Shown: positions 1 to 10,020 of the stretch, piece by piece | How positions within the stretch are numbered: position 1 is the first letter of the stretch | Layout: every line of letters begins with the position of its first letter | DNA from: Nocardioides daphniae | GTDB lineage: Bacteria; Actinomycetota; Actinomycetes; Propionibacteriales; Nocardioidaceae | Direction of reading: 5' to 3' | Assembly (NCBI RefSeq): GCF_004777465.1 | Contig: NZ_CP038462.1 | Coordinates: 434,001-498,000, forward strand | DNA: 64,000 nucleotides | Position numbers and translations under genes: made by a program | Notes under the pieces: model-generated | The model's database searches: none | Told to the model about the DNA's origin: nothing | What the model saw: the letters and a program-made list of their open reading frames with translations, nothing else

Positions 1-1120
1 CCCAGACGGGAGTGGTGGCGTCGAGCGCCAGGGCCAGTGCGGCCGTGGCCACGACGGCGCACGCGAAGCCGAAAACGGTGAGCGTACGCGGGTGCTCGCG
101 GTCGGTCAGCCCGCCGACGAGGCGCGCGAGCACGATCGAGCCGACGGCGAGCGGCGTCATCAGCATGCCGGCCTGGAAGGGCGTCCACTCACGCACGGAC
201 TGGGCGTAGAGCATGAGCGGGAAGCCCATCGTCATGAACGAGAACGAGACCGTGGCGATCGCCAGGTTGGCCACCGAGAAGTTGCGGTCGCGGAAGAGGC
301 TGAGCGGGAGCAGCGGCTCGGCCCGGTTGCGCGACTGCCAGAAGACGAAGAGCGCCAGCAGGCCGACGCCGCCGATGATGAGCCGCCACACGGTGACCGG
401 GCCGTCGATGCGGCCCCAGTCGTACTGGTGGCCCTCCTGGATGCCGAAGACGAGCCCGAACATGCCGCTGCCGAAGAGCAGGACGCCCAGCCAGTCGAAG
501 CGGTGCTGGTGGGTGGTCAGGTCGGGGAGCAGCCGGGTCGCGGCGACGAAGGCGACCACGCCGACCGGCACGTTGATGAAGAAGATCCACTCCCAGCCCC
601 ACGCCCCGACCAGGAAGCCGCCGAGCAGGGGGCCGACCATGGTGGCCACGCCGGCCGTCGCGCCCCACAGGGCCATGGCCTGGCCACGGTGGGCGGCCGG
701 GAAGATCCGGGTGATCATCGCCATCGTCTGCGGCGACATCAGGGCGGCACCCAGCCCCTGCACGGCGCGCGCCGCGACGAGGCTGGTGACGTCGTCGGCC
801 AGCCCGCACCACAGCGACGAGGCGGTGAAGACGACTAGGCCGACGAGGTAGATGCGCTTGGGGCCGTACCGGTCACCGAGGCGGCCGGTGATCAGCAGCG
901 GCACCGCGTAGGTCAGCAGGTAGGCGCTGGTCACCCAGATCGCCTCGTTGACCTCGGCGCCGAGGTCGGAGATGAGCGCAGGGGTCGCCACGGTGAGGAT
1001 CGAGGCGTCGACCATGATCATGAAGAACCCGAGGACCAGCGCCCACAGCGCCGGCCACGGATTGTCCAGTGTCTCGTCGAGCCCGTCCCTCGCCCTGACG
1101 TCCCCCTGCGCCCGACTCAC
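1..1120 (-). CDS. DHA2-type MFS drug/proton antiporter, 3' end outside window
   Basis: Integral membrane exporter of the major facilitator superfamily, probably a 14-helix multidrug/proton antiporter of the EmrB/QacA group. The GTG start (1118-1120) is followed by an open frame to the window edge, about 373 residues. Helix 1 carries MVDASILTVATP and the helix 2-3 loop has motif A, GRLGDRYGPKRIY (residues about 79-91); VGPLLGG later fits motif C. The start lies 3 nt after the stop of the DUF3151 gene, so the two are probably cotranscribed. Family assignment is firm. The substrate cannot be read from the sequence. Confidence 0.9.
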   Translation of the reverse strand, partial: MSRAQGDVRARDGLDETLDNPWPALWALVLGFFMIMVDASILTVATPALISDLGAEVNEAIWVTSAYLLTYAVPLLITGRLGDRYGPKRIYLVGLVVFTASSLWCGLADDVTSLVAARAVQGLGAALMSPQTMAMITRIFPAAHRGQAMALWGATAGVATMVGPLLGGFLVGAWGWEWIFFINVPVGVVAFVAATRLLPDLTTHQHRFDWLGVLLFGSGMFGLVFGIQEGHQYDWGRIDGPVTVWRLIIGGVGLLALFVFWQSRNRAEPLLPLSLFRDRNFSVANLAIATVSFSFMTMGFPLMLYAQSVREWTPFQAGMLMTPLAVGSIVLARLVGGLTDREHPRTLTVFGFACAVVATAALALALDATTPVW

Positions 1121-1123
1121 GAC

Positions 1124-1537
1124 TCAGCCCAGCAGGGCGTCGTACGCAGCAGGGCTCGAGTCGCGCAGGAACTCCGAGCAGCGCTCCCACTCGCCGGTCT
1201 CGCCGATGGCGCGGGCGGAGAGGGCGAGCAGCGCGAGCGCGCGCAGGAAGCCGCGGTTGGGCTCGTGCTCCCACGGCACCGGGCCGTGGCCCTTCCAGCC
1301 GTTGCGGCGCAGCATGTCGAGCGAGCGGTGGTACCCGACGCGTGCGTAGGCGTAGACCGTGACGTCGTCGGCGCCGGCGTCGCGGGCCTGCTCGGCCAGC
1401 GTCGCCCAGGCGACGGGGGACTCGGGGTGGCTGCGGACCACCGCAGCAGGGGTGGCGCCGCCCTCGAGCTCGGCGGCAGCAGGGTCAACGGGGAGGTGCG
1501 TGGGCGGGGGTCCCGCCATCAGGTCGACGTGAGGCAT
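1124..1537 (-). CDS. DUF3151 family protein
   Basis: Small soluble protein of 137 residues matching the actinobacterial DUF3151 family, whose function is unknown. Seen directly: an early GPPPTHLP segment and the characteristic core RRNGWKGHGPVPWEHEPNRG followed by FLRALALLA and an ERCSEFLRDS tail. The ATG at 1535-1537 is the family-typical start (MPHVDLMAGPPP). The open frame continues upstream into the remnant of a DUF1275 gene without a stop, so a gene caller would fuse the two. I treat them as separate because each half matches a known stand-alone family. The MFS gene follows after 3 nt. Confidence 0.85.
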   Translation of the reverse strand: MPHVDLMAGPPPTHLPVDPAAAELEGGATPAAVVRSHPESPVAWATLAEQARDAGADDVTVYAYARVGYHRSLDMLRRNGWKGHGPVPWEHEPNRGFLRALALLALSARAIGETGEWERCSEFLRDSSPAAYDALLG

Positions 1538-2046
1538 GCCGACAAGCCTGCCACGGCGCTCCGACAACCGGGCGAGGGCGACCGGGACGAGCCGCTCACC
1601 GGGAGGGCGCCCCCGTCCCTTCAGGTCGGCGAGCAGCAGCGCGCTCGCCGCGGCCAGCAGGCACAGCGCGAGCGGGACGACCACGGCGAAGCCGAACTCG
1701 AGGTAGCCGAGCGTGCCCAGCACGCCGCCCACGAAGAAGAGGCCGACGAGCAGGGAGAGCACGCCGAGCTTGCGGACGTCGGCGACCACCGGGTCGAGGT
1801 CGTGGCGCCGGTGGCGGTAGGCGAGCTTGCCCAGCTCGATGCCGATGTCGGTGACCATGCCGGTCACGTGCGTGGTGCGGATCTGGGCGAACGAGATCTT
1901 GGTGATCACCGCGTTCTGCATGCCCATCGTGAAGCACAGCACCCCGATGAAGACGAGCTCGCGCCGCTCCCACGTCAGCTGGTCGGCGAGCAGCCCGAAG
2001 CAGCACCAGGAGTGCTTCGAGGACCGGTACAGACGGTCGCGGCGCA
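1538..2046 (-). pseudogene. DUF1275 (YoaK-like) membrane protein, 5'-truncated remnant
   Basis: C-terminal half of a DUF1275/YoaK-type membrane protein. The family core MQNAVITKIS, IRTTHVTGMVTDIGIELGKL and LLVGLFFVGGVLGTLG is clear. The first half, normally about 100 residues with the SHMTG-type segment, is absent: upstream sequence becomes the promoter and start of the divergent secreted-protein gene (TAGGTT at 2048). A frameshift near 2015-2030 is also visible, since PVLEALLVLL lies in another frame from FGLLADQL. No stop precedes the DUF3151 start. Either a real deletion removed the 5' half or the assembly is collapsed here. Confidence 0.7.
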
Positions 2047-2047
2047 C

Positions 2048-2053
2048 TAGGTT
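2048..2053 (+). promoter_or_regulatory. -10 hexamer TAGGTT, leaderless promoter
   Basis: TAGGTT lies 7 nt before the GTG at 2061, with no Shine-Dalgarno sequence between. The spacing matches many other leaderless starts in this window and supports the GTG at 2061 as the real start of the secreted-protein gene. Confidence 0.5.
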
Positions 2054-2060
2054 GCCTTGG

Positions 2061-2794
2061 GTGACCACGCGTACGACGCCCGAGGGCGTCCCCGACCTTC
2101 CCCCGCTGCACCCGCCTGGACGCTGCTGACGACGCTCGTGCTGGGGGTTGCGGGTCTGGCGCTGCCCGCCGGGTTGGCCCAGGCGTACCCGTCGGGCCTG
2201 GAGATGGTCGACGGGGTCGTCCAGTACTCACCCGAGGCGCCGGGGGCGAAGCTGCGCGGCGATGGCGGCACCGGCGGCATGGTGGCGTTGAACGACATTC
2301 CTGCCGGCAGCGACGAGAAGCGCCAGTTCGTCGTGGGCCTCTTCTTCTTCTGCACCGACCCGGGCGTCGAGGCGGAGCTGACGGGCGTACGGGCGGTACC
2401 ACGGGCCGGCACGCCGGAGATCCCGACCTCCGGTGTCGTCCGGCGATTCGAGCCCGGCACCGTCCAGCCCGGGGAGTACCGGCTGGCGGTCGGCTACTAC
2501 TTCGGCTCACCTGCAGATGACATGGACGACGTCGGCACCTGGCATCCGCTGCGTGGGGCCGACGTGACCGGCACCTGCCGCGAGGAGGAGTTCGACGCCT
2601 TCGAGCACGGTGGCGAGGAGGTGGTCGCCCTCCTGGAGGTGGGCGCCGAGGGAGCCGACGTCGACCGCTTCGAGCTGGAGGCGACCGTCGACGGACGCCC
2701 CCACCGCCTGGTGATCGACGGCGGGGTCACGATCTGCGGGACCGAGGTCCGCGGCGACGCCTACGACCCCGACAACTGCGACAGCGACGACTGA
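2061..2794 (+). CDS. Secreted protein of unknown function (probable frameshift near N terminus)
   Basis: Exported hypothetical protein of about 244 residues. A hydrophobic signal segment (LLTTLVLGVAGLALPAGLAQA) is followed by an acidic mature domain with paired cysteines (FFFCTDPG, VTGTCREEE, TICGTE, PDNCDSDD), suggesting an extracytoplasmic disulfide-bonded fold. The GTG at 2061 sits at leaderless-promoter spacing, but its frame stops at about 2129; the frame with the signal peptide needs a one-base shift around 2090-2110 at a CCCCC run. Without the shift the only start is a TTG at 2057. It is convergent with lysS, with the stops 3 nt apart or overlapping. I recognise no family. Confidence 0.65.
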
Positions 2795-2796
2795 CG

Positions 2797-4602
2797 TCAG
2801 CGACCGAGAGCAGCGTACGCACCTTCTCCGCGCCCAGCGCCACGACGAGCGTGGGCAGGCGCGGACCGCGGTCGGCGTCGACCAGCAGGTTGTAGAGCAG
2901 CTTGAAGAAGGCCTTCTGGTCGGCCTTCACCTCGTCGGTGGGCGCCGCGTCGACGGTCAGGCCGTGGGCCAGCTTCGGCACGCCGTAGATCACCGTGGTC
3001 ACCTCGTTCTGGGTGAGCTCGTCGGGCAGGTGCTCCACCAGCAGGTCGACCCAGCGCTGCTCGTCGGGCGACAGGGCGGCCAGGCGCTCGGTGTCCGGGG
3101 TCTCGCGCACGGTCGTACGCTCCTCGGCCGGCACGAACTCGGCCGTCCACTGCATCGCCTTGTCGAGGCGTGGCTCGAGGTCGGCGACCGAGTCGTGCGG
3201 GAAGCCGACCGACGAGATGACCTGGCTGATCAGCTCGGCCGACCCGGCGGTCACGTCGGCGACCGACGAGAGGGTGCGGAAGGGGACGTTGACGGCGCTG
3301 ACCGGCAGCGGGCCGGCCGCGGTCGCGGAAGCCCGCTCGTGGGCCAGCACGGCGACGTCGCGCTTGGCCGGGTCGGCGGCCTTCTTCGTGAGCGCGTCCC
3401 ACTCGTCGTACAGCCGCACGACCTCGGGACCGAAGTCGATGCTGAAGGTCTGCTTGGGCGCGCGACGGACGTACAGCCAGCGCAGGATCGACGGCTCGAG
3501 GATCCGGAGCGCGTCGGCCGCGGTCGGCACGCCGCCCGACGACGACGACATCTTCTGCATGCCGGCGAAGCCGACGAAGCCGTAGGCGACGAACGAGGGC
3601 GCGCGGCCGCCGAAGACCTTCACGACGTCCTTGCCGACGGTGTACGACGACCCCGGGGTCGCGTGGTCGGCGCCGCCCGGCTCGAAGTCGACGCCCCTCG
3701 TAGGTCCAGCGCATCGGCCAGTCGACCTTCCATACGAGCTTGCCCTCGTCCTGCGTGGCGACGTTGGTGACGCCCTCGAAGGAGCAGGCGGTGCAGGCGT
3801 AGGCGAGGTCGGTGGTCTCGTCGTCGTACGACAGCAGCGTCGTGGTGTCACGGCCGCAGCCACGGCAGTAAGGCTTGTAGGGGAAGCGGGAGAGGTCCTC
3901 GCCGCCGGCCGGGGTGGCGACGGCCTCGACCGTCTCCTCCTCCATCGTCGACTCGGGCGCCTCGACGCCCTCCTCGGTGCCGTCGAGCGCAGGTGCGGCG
4001 GCCTTGGTGCGGTAGCGGGCGAGCACGGACTCGATCGCGTGGCGCTCCCGGATGGCGAGCAGGATCTGGTCGCGGTAGGCGCCCGAGCGGTACATCTCGG
4101 TCTGGGAGATCTCCTCCATCTCCACGCCGAGCTCGGCCAGCGCGGCGCGCAGCGGGGCCTTGAAGTGCTCGGCCCAGGAGGTGTGGCAGTCCCACGGGTC
4201 AGGCACGGCGCTCAGCGGGCGGCCGATGTGCTCGGCCCATGACGGGTCGACGCCGGCCGGCACCTTGCGGAAGCGGTCGTAGTCGTCCCAGCTGTGCAGG
4301 TGACGGGTGCGTACGCCGCGGCGGCGCAGCTCGTCGGCGACGAAGTGCACCGTGAGGAACTCGCGCAGGTTGCCCAGGTGGACCGGGCCCGAGGGGGAGG
4401 CGCCCGACGCGCAGGTGACCAGGTCGCGGCCGTCGGCGTGACGGACGGCCTCGTCGGCGGCGCGGGTCACCCAGTCGGTCGGGGGCTGGTCGCCGCGACC
4501 CTTGCCGCGGCCCCGGCCCTGCTTCTCGCCCCGCTTCGCGCCCTGCTGCTCAGCGGACGGCTGTGCGTCGGGGGTGGGCTGGGGCTGGGCGTCGGAAGGC
4601 AC
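2797..4602 (-). CDS. lysS: Lysine--tRNA ligase, class I
   Basis: Charges tRNA-Lys with lysine in the cytoplasm. This is the archaeal-type class I enzyme: the HIGH-like motif is PSGPVHLGN, the KMSKS loop is KMSSSSG, and a zinc-knuckle pair CRGC and CTAC lies between. The GTG start (4600-4602) gives a hydrophilic, basic N-terminal extension rich in Gln and Lys/Arg before the catalytic domain. A frameshift at the CCCC run 3694-3697 separates TYEG from VDFEPGG; removing one base restores the frame. The C terminus is uncertain: one frame stops at 2797, the other runs to 2727 across the convergent gene, and a small shift in the last codons would give RTLLGR at 2797. Confidence 0.88.
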   Translation of the reverse strand: MPSDAQPQPTPDAQPSAEQQGAKRGEKQGRGRGKGRGDQPPTDWVTRAADEAVRHADGRDLVTCASGASPSGPVHLGNLREFLTVHFVADELRRRGVRTRHLHSWDDYDRFRKVPAGVDPSWAEHIGRPLSAVPDPWDCHTSWAEHFKAPLRAALAELGVEMEEISQTEMYRSGAYRDQILLAIRERHAIESVLARYRTKAAAPALDGTEEGVEAPESTMEEETVEAVATPAGGEDLSRFPYKPYCRGCGRDTTTLLSYDDETTDLAYACTACSFEGVTNVATQDEGKLVWKVDWPMRWTYEGRRLRAGRRRPRDPGVVVHRRQGRREGLRRPRALVRRLRLRRLRRHAEDVVVVGRRADRGRRAPDPRAVDPALAVRPSRAQADLQHRLRSRGRAAVRRVGRAHEEGRRPGQARRRRAGPRAGFRDRGRPAAGQRRQRPLPHPLVGRRRDRRVGRADQPGHLVGRLPARLGRRPRATPRQGDAVDGRVRAGRGAYDRARDPGHRAPGRPVARRAALGRPAGGAPARRAHPERGDHGDLRRAEAGPRPDRRRGAHRRGEGRPEGLLQAALQPAGRRRPRSAPAHARRGAGRGEGAYAALGR

Positions 4603-4863
4603 GACCGTACTCCTGGGGTCAGAGGGGCTTGCTGCGCGTCGAACGCTACCCGCCGGGGCGGGCAGCCGCCGAATGAGATCTTGGCGGAGCGACGCACGCT
4701 CGGGAAAGACGCGCTGGAGAAAGAGATGTGGCCGCAGGAACATCCCCCCACGGTGTCCTGCGGCCAACATCCGAACGACGGCGGGGACCCCCAGGTTCCG
4801 TGCCGCTGCGCAGCATCATGCCACGTGTCGGACCGACCGCGCGAGACAAGCGGCCACTGGCAC

Positions 4864-4869
4864 TAAGAT
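4864..4869 (+). promoter_or_regulatory. -10 hexamer TAAGAT, leaderless promoter
   Basis: TAAGAT ends 6 nt before the ATG at 4876, giving a leaderless transcript for the LuxR/TrmB-type regulator. The remaining 4603-4863 interval upstream of lysS shows no other feature I can support. Confidence 0.5.
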
Positions 4870-4875
4870 GCCGAC

Positions 4876-5846
4876 ATGTCGAACGGGCAGATCGGGTCCT
4901 CGCTGGGCCTCACCGAGGAGACCGAGCGGTTCTACCGCGAGGTCATGGGGGCCGACGGTTCACGCGTGGAGCAGGCGGCAGCGCTCCTCCTGATCACCGT
5001 CGAGGAGTTCGAGGAGAAGCTCCAGCCCCTGGTCGACATGGTGTGAGCAAGATCACAGACGGAGTGCTCTCCGTGCTTCCTCCTCGGCAGGCGGTCGGCG
5101 TCTACCTCGAGCGCCACGCGGCGGCCATGGTCGACTCCGCCAAGCTGATCGCACGGGCCACGAGCGCGCTGCGCTACGTCGAGGACCAGCCCTCCCGGGC
5201 CATCGCCGGCGGCGAGGTGCTCAAGGCGGAGGTGGTCACCGGGGCCGCGCCCGTGGAGCTGATGGAGGCCTGGATCGCCTGAAGCGCGGGCGAGGTCATG
5301 CTGATGCGCCCCGACCAGTGGCGGCTCCCCAGCGAGCCCACGATGGCAGCCGCGTCGAGCCGGGCCGCCGCGCAGGGCCGCAGGGTCCGGGCGATCTACC
5401 CGGTGCGCGCGCTGCACCAGGCGCGTTCCACCCTGCTCGACCGGGCCGCGGCCGGCGAGGAGATCCGACTCCTGCCCGAGGTGCGCAGCCGGTTGGCCAT
5501 CGTGGGGGACGACCGGGCGCTGATCCCCGAGCAGCCGGGACTGACCAACGTACGCGCGATCGTGCTGCGCGACGCCGCCATCGTCGCCCCGCTGCGGCTC
5601 TACTACGAGGAGCTGTGGAACCAGGCCGTCGCGCTGCCGGTCTTCGACGCCCACGACGTACGCCAGGACGCCCGCCGGCTGCTGCTCTCCCAGATGGCGG
5701 ACGGCGCGCGGGACGAGCAGATCGCCCGCACCCTCGGCATCGGGCTGCGCACGGTGCGCCGCCGGATCGCGAGCCTGATGGAGGAGCTCGGTGCCGAGAC
5801 CCGCTTCCAGGCCGGGGTCGAGGCCGTCCGCCGCGGCTGGATCTGA
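4876..5846 (+). pseudogene. TrmB-like/LuxR-type transcriptional regulator in three pieces
   Basis: Three consecutive short frames together resemble one actinobacterial regulator of about 320 residues. Piece 1 (4876-5046, LGLTEETERFYREVMG) is a TrmB-like winged-helix segment. Piece 2 (5043-5282) carries LPPRQAVGVYLERHA and EVLKAEVVTGAAPVELMEAW. Piece 3 (5298-5846) has the PGLTNVRAIVLRDA region and a C-terminal LuxR-type helix-turn-helix (DEQIARTLGIGLRTVRRRIA). Pieces 1 and 2 differ by one frame at 5043; pieces 2 and 3 share a frame broken by TGA at 5280-5282. Either this is a decayed regulator or two sequencing errors fell in one gene. Regulated genes are unknown. Confidence 0.65.
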
Positions 5847-5873
5847 CCTCGGACCGTGCTGCGAGAAATGATC

Positions 5874-5885
5874 GAACGGCCGTTC
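5874..5885. promoter_or_regulatory. Perfect 12-bp palindrome GAACGGCCGTTC
   Basis: A perfect palindrome in the 76-bp convergent gap between the LuxR-type gene and the lipid kinase. It resembles TetR-family operators, but with no promoter nearby it may equally act as a small bidirectional terminator stem. Confidence 0.3.
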
Positions 5886-5922
5886 ATCCTTCGCGACCCT
5901 CGTGGCCCGTCCGGAATTGTGC

Positions 5923-6831
5923 TCAGCCCTCGGGCAGCAGCATCCGGAAGGCGGCGCGCTCCAGGCGCCAGCTGCGCTCGGTGTGCGGTCCGCTCAGCTC
6001 GCCGTCGGCCGACGTCCAGAACTTCTCGCCGGTGATCCGCACGCTCTGGCCGTGCAGGTAGCTCACGTCGTCACGCTCGGGGTGGGCGCCCCGGGCCAGC
6101 GCAGCCACGTAGGCGACCCGGGCGAGCGGGCCGGTGGCCGTGGAGACCATGACGTCGATGCGGCCGTCGCTCACGTCGGCGTCGGGGGTGAGCTCCGCGC
6201 CGCCGCCGACCGAGGCGCCGTTGCCGAGCGCCACCATCAGGACCTCCTCGTCGGAGACCGTCTGCCCGTCGACCTCGATGCGCACCCTCACCGGCTCGGT
6301 CGCCGCGGCCTTGATCGCGCCGAGCGGGTAGCCCAGCTTGCCGAGGTTGACCTTGCCGACCCCTGCCTCGCCGAGCTTCTCCTTGAGCTCCGCGCCGTAC
6401 CGCGCGGCCTGGGCGCCGGCCCCCAGGTGGACGTTGTTGACGACCACGGTGCCGTCGTCGGCGACCACCAGGTCGACCGGGCGGGCGGTCGCCGCGACCA
6501 GGGCGCGGGCGGCCGCGTCGGCCTCCAGGGGCAGCTCGACGCCGCGGGCGAAGTCGTTGCCGGTGCCCAGCGGCAGCAGTCCGAGGGTGGCGCCGGACAG
6601 CTCGCCGCGGTCGTGCAGCGTCTGCACGACGGCGTGCAGGCTCCCGTCGCCGCCGGCGACCACGACCGTACGTCCGCCGGCCCGGCCCAGTGCGTCGTCG
6701 AGCTCGTCGAGGGACGAGGTCGCGACGACCTCGACCTCGTACGCGTCGCGCAGCACCTCGAGCGCGGCCTCGAGGTTCTCCTCGTCAGCGGTCCCGGCGC
6801 CCGAGTTGGTGATGACCAGCAGTCGTTCCAT
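5923..6831 (-). CDS. Diacylglycerol/lipid kinase family protein (YegS/DagK-like)
   Basis: Cytosolic or membrane-associated ATP-dependent lipid kinase of the DAGK catalytic family, 302 residues and complete. Seen directly: the nucleotide-binding segment VVVAGGDGSLHAVVQTL and the LLPLGTGNDFARG motif, both diagnostic, then VNNVHLGAGAQAARYG and a C-terminal domain with GAELTPDADVSDGRIDV. The ATG at 6829-6831 lies 6 nt after a TACCTT hexamer, giving a leaderless start. It is divergent from purA. The exact lipid substrate (diacylglycerol, ceramide or another) cannot be deduced. Confidence 0.88.
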   Translation of the reverse strand: MERLLVITNSGAGTADEENLEAALEVLRDAYEVEVVATSSLDELDDALGRAGGRTVVVAGGDGSLHAVVQTLHDRGELSGATLGLLPLGTGNDFARGVELPLEADAAARALVAATARPVDLVVADDGTVVVNNVHLGAGAQAARYGAELKEKLGEAGVGKVNLGKLGYPLGAIKAAATEPVRVRIEVDGQTVSDEEVLMVALGNGASVGGGAELTPDADVSDGRIDVMVSTATGPLARVAYVAALARGAHPERDDVSYLHGQSVRITGEKFWTSADGELSGPHTERSWRLERAAFRMLLPEG

Positions 6832-6837
6832 GACGAG

Positions 6838-6843
6838 AAGGTA
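6838..6843 (-). promoter_or_regulatory. -10 hexamer TACCTT (minus strand) for the lipid kinase
   Basis: On the minus strand TACCTT is followed by 6 nt and then the ATG of the lipid kinase, the same leaderless geometry as elsewhere in the window. Confidence 0.45.
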
Positions 6844-6860
6844 GCCCAGTGGAGTTTTGG

Positions 6861-8219
<1,359 letters not shown>

Positions 8220-8279
8220 CGTCGGAGTCCGGCTGACGAGTCCTTGCCAGCGGCGCTGGCGTCGTACAGGGTGTGCCCC

Positions 8280-9092
8280 ATGTCACACAGAGAACTGGGT
8301 CAGCTCACCGTCGCCATCACCGGCGGCGCCCGCGGCATCGGCGCCGCCGCCGCACGCCAGCTGCGCGACGCGGGGGCGCGCGTGGTCATCAGCGACCGCG
8401 ACGAGACGTTGCTCGGTCGGACGGCCGACGAGCTGGGGGTCCTCGGGCACCCGCTCGACGTGACCGACCCGGAGCAGTGGGAGGCCTTCGCCTCCACGGT
8501 CGGCCGCATCGACGTGCTGGTCAACAACGCCGGGATCATGCCGGTCGGGCTCTTCACCGAGGAGCGGCCGGGCGTCACCGAGCAGGTCTTCGCGATCAAC
8601 ACCATGGGGCCGATCCACGGCACCCGGACCTTCGCGCCGCGGATGATCGCGCAGGGCGGCGGCCACATCGTCAACATCGCCTCCGCCGTCGGCCGCGTCG
8701 CCCTGCCCGGTGGGGCGACCTACTCGGCCTCGAAGCACGCCGTCGTCGGCTTCACCGAGGCGGTCCGCGAGGAGCTCGCGCCCTACGGCGTCGACGTCTC
8801 GATGGTGCTGCCCGTGATCGTGCAGACCGACCTCTCCCGTGGCGTCTCCTCGACCCGTGGCGTGCCGGAGACGAAGCCGGAGGACGTCGCCGACGTGATC
8901 GTCGACGTGATCCGGCGGCCGGTCGCCGAGGCGTGGGCCCCGTGCTGGGGCCAGCCCGTCGCGAAGGTCTCCTCGATCCTGCCGCGCCGGATGAAGGACC
9001 TCGCCTCGCGCGCCTTCAAGGCCGACTCCGTGCTCACCGGCGCCGACGCGAACGTCAGGGCGGCGTACGAGGCGGACGTGCGCGGGCGCTGA
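8280..9092 (+). CDS. Short-chain dehydrogenase/reductase
   Basis: NAD(P)-dependent oxidoreductase of the classical SDR family, 270 residues and complete. The cofactor motif TGGARGIG (residues about 14-21), the LVNNAGIM stretch, the catalytic Ser in NIASAVG, and YSASK with Tyr148 and Lys152 are all present. The Asp-rich SDRDE after beta-2 may favour NAD(H), an inference from position only. The C-terminal part (WGQPVAKVSSILPRRMKDL) resembles SDRs of mycobacteria and nocardioforms of unknown substrate. The ATG at 8280 gives MSHRELGQLTVAIT. It lies 60 bp after purA with no terminator visible between. Confidence 0.9.
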   Translation: MSHRELGQLTVAITGGARGIGAAAARQLRDAGARVVISDRDETLLGRTADELGVLGHPLDVTDPEQWEAFASTVGRIDVLVNNAGIMPVGLFTEERPGVTEQVFAINTMGPIHGTRTFAPRMIAQGGGHIVNIASAVGRVALPGGATYSASKHAVVGFTEAVREELAPYGVDVSMVLPVIVQTDLSRGVSSTRGVPETKPEDVADVIVDVIRRPVAEAWAPCWGQPVAKVSSILPRRMKDLASRAFKADSVLTGADANVRAAYEADVRGR

Positions 9093-9136
9093 GCTCTCGC
9101 TCGCTGAGACGCCCGGTCCACGCCTGTGCCGGTCGC

Positions 9137-9142
9137 TACGGT
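9137..9142 (+). promoter_or_regulatory. -10 hexamer TACGGT, leaderless promoter
   Basis: TACGGT is followed by 7 nt and the GTG at 9150, supporting that start for the secreted LHH-domain protein. Confidence 0.45.
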
Positions 9143-9149
9143 GCCGAGC

Positions 9150-9956
9150 GTGACTTCTCGGACGAGCCTGCCGTTCCTGCTGACGACGCTGGTCGCTGCC
9201 CTGCTGGTGCCGGCGGCGCCGGCGGGTGCGGCGAGCGCTGACGGGACCCGGCACCCCCACGTGCAGCCCGGACTCCCGGACAACAAGGCCGTGACCACGC
9301 CGGGCGGCACCTTCGCCTCCCTGGTCCCGCTGGTCAACCGGACGCGCACGAAGCAGACCGCCTGGGTGACCTTCTCCCGCACCTGCCTGGTCGGCGGGAG
9401 CAAGCAGGAGGTCCTGGTCAGCCAGCAGAAGGTCACCGTCCCGGCCGACAAGAACCCCACGGCCACGGGGGCCTACCCGGTCCGCTTCGTGAAGGCCGCG
9501 GTGCCGGTGCCCCAGGAGTGCGCCGACGGGCTGGAGGTCGGCGACCAGATCGGGTGGACGTCGGTCAACGTCACCACCGACCGCCCCACCGCGCCCGGGG
9601 GAGCGGTCTACGAGCTCCTCCACTGGGGCAGGCCGCTCACGCGGAAGAACCGTGAGTTCAACCTCAAGATCCACGCGAAGGCGCCGAAGCCGCGCAGGAA
9701 CTACGAGCTCCACCACGCCTACCCGGTGAAGTACGCGAAAAAGTTCGCTGCGCTCGGCCTGCCGGTGCACGACCCGCGACACTTGCGCTGGTGGTGCGAC
9801 AAGCCGAACCAGGAGGGCGGCTACCGCTCGCGGGTCGGGGCGTACAACGCGGCGTGGAAGAAGTTCTTCGCCCGGAACAAGAAGCCGTCCCTGACCAAGG
9901 TGGTCCTCTTCCGCCGGGACCTCGAGCGCCCGACGAGGTTCAGCTACCACTGTTGA
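9150..9956 (+). CDS. Secreted protein with C-terminal LHH/HNH-nuclease-like domain
   Basis: Exported protein of 268 residues with a Sec signal peptide ([21 protein letters not shown]). The middle part looks beta-rich ([23 protein letters not shown]). The last 85 residues contain [20 protein letters not shown] (residues about 184-203), then RHLRWW and [14 protein letters not shown]. This is the layout of LHH/WHH members of the HNH/endonuclease VII superfamily common in polymorphic toxins: an HH dyad, an amphipathic helix and a terminal WxxxW-like helix. No immunity gene is visible beside it; purD starts 65 bp downstream. The nuclease assignment is by motif resemblance only. Confidence 0.6.
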   Translation: MTSRTSLPFLLTTLVAALLVPAAPAGAASADGTRHPHVQPGLPDNKAVTTPGGTFASLVPLVNRTRTKQTAWVTFSRTCLVGGSKQEVLVSQQKVTVPADKNPTATGAYPVRFVKAAVPVPQECADGLEVGDQIGWTSVNVTTDRPTAPGGAVYELLHWGRPLTRKNREFNLKIHAKAPKPRRNYELHHAYPVKYAKKFAALGLPVHDPRHLRWWCDKPNQEGGYRSRVGAYNAAWKKFFARNKKPSLTKVVLFRRDLERPTRFSYHC

Positions 9957-10006
9957 CGGCGGTCCCACGGGCCCTCGCGCTGGCGGAGCGGTCGACGACC
10001 AGGCCC

Positions 10007-10012
10007 TAGAAT
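10007..10012 (+). promoter_or_regulatory. -10 hexamer TAGAAT of purD
   Basis: TAGAAT followed by 8 nt and the GTG start of purD; no Shine-Dalgarno sequence. Leaderless promoter. Confidence 0.55.
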
Positions 10013-10020
10013 CACCCCAC

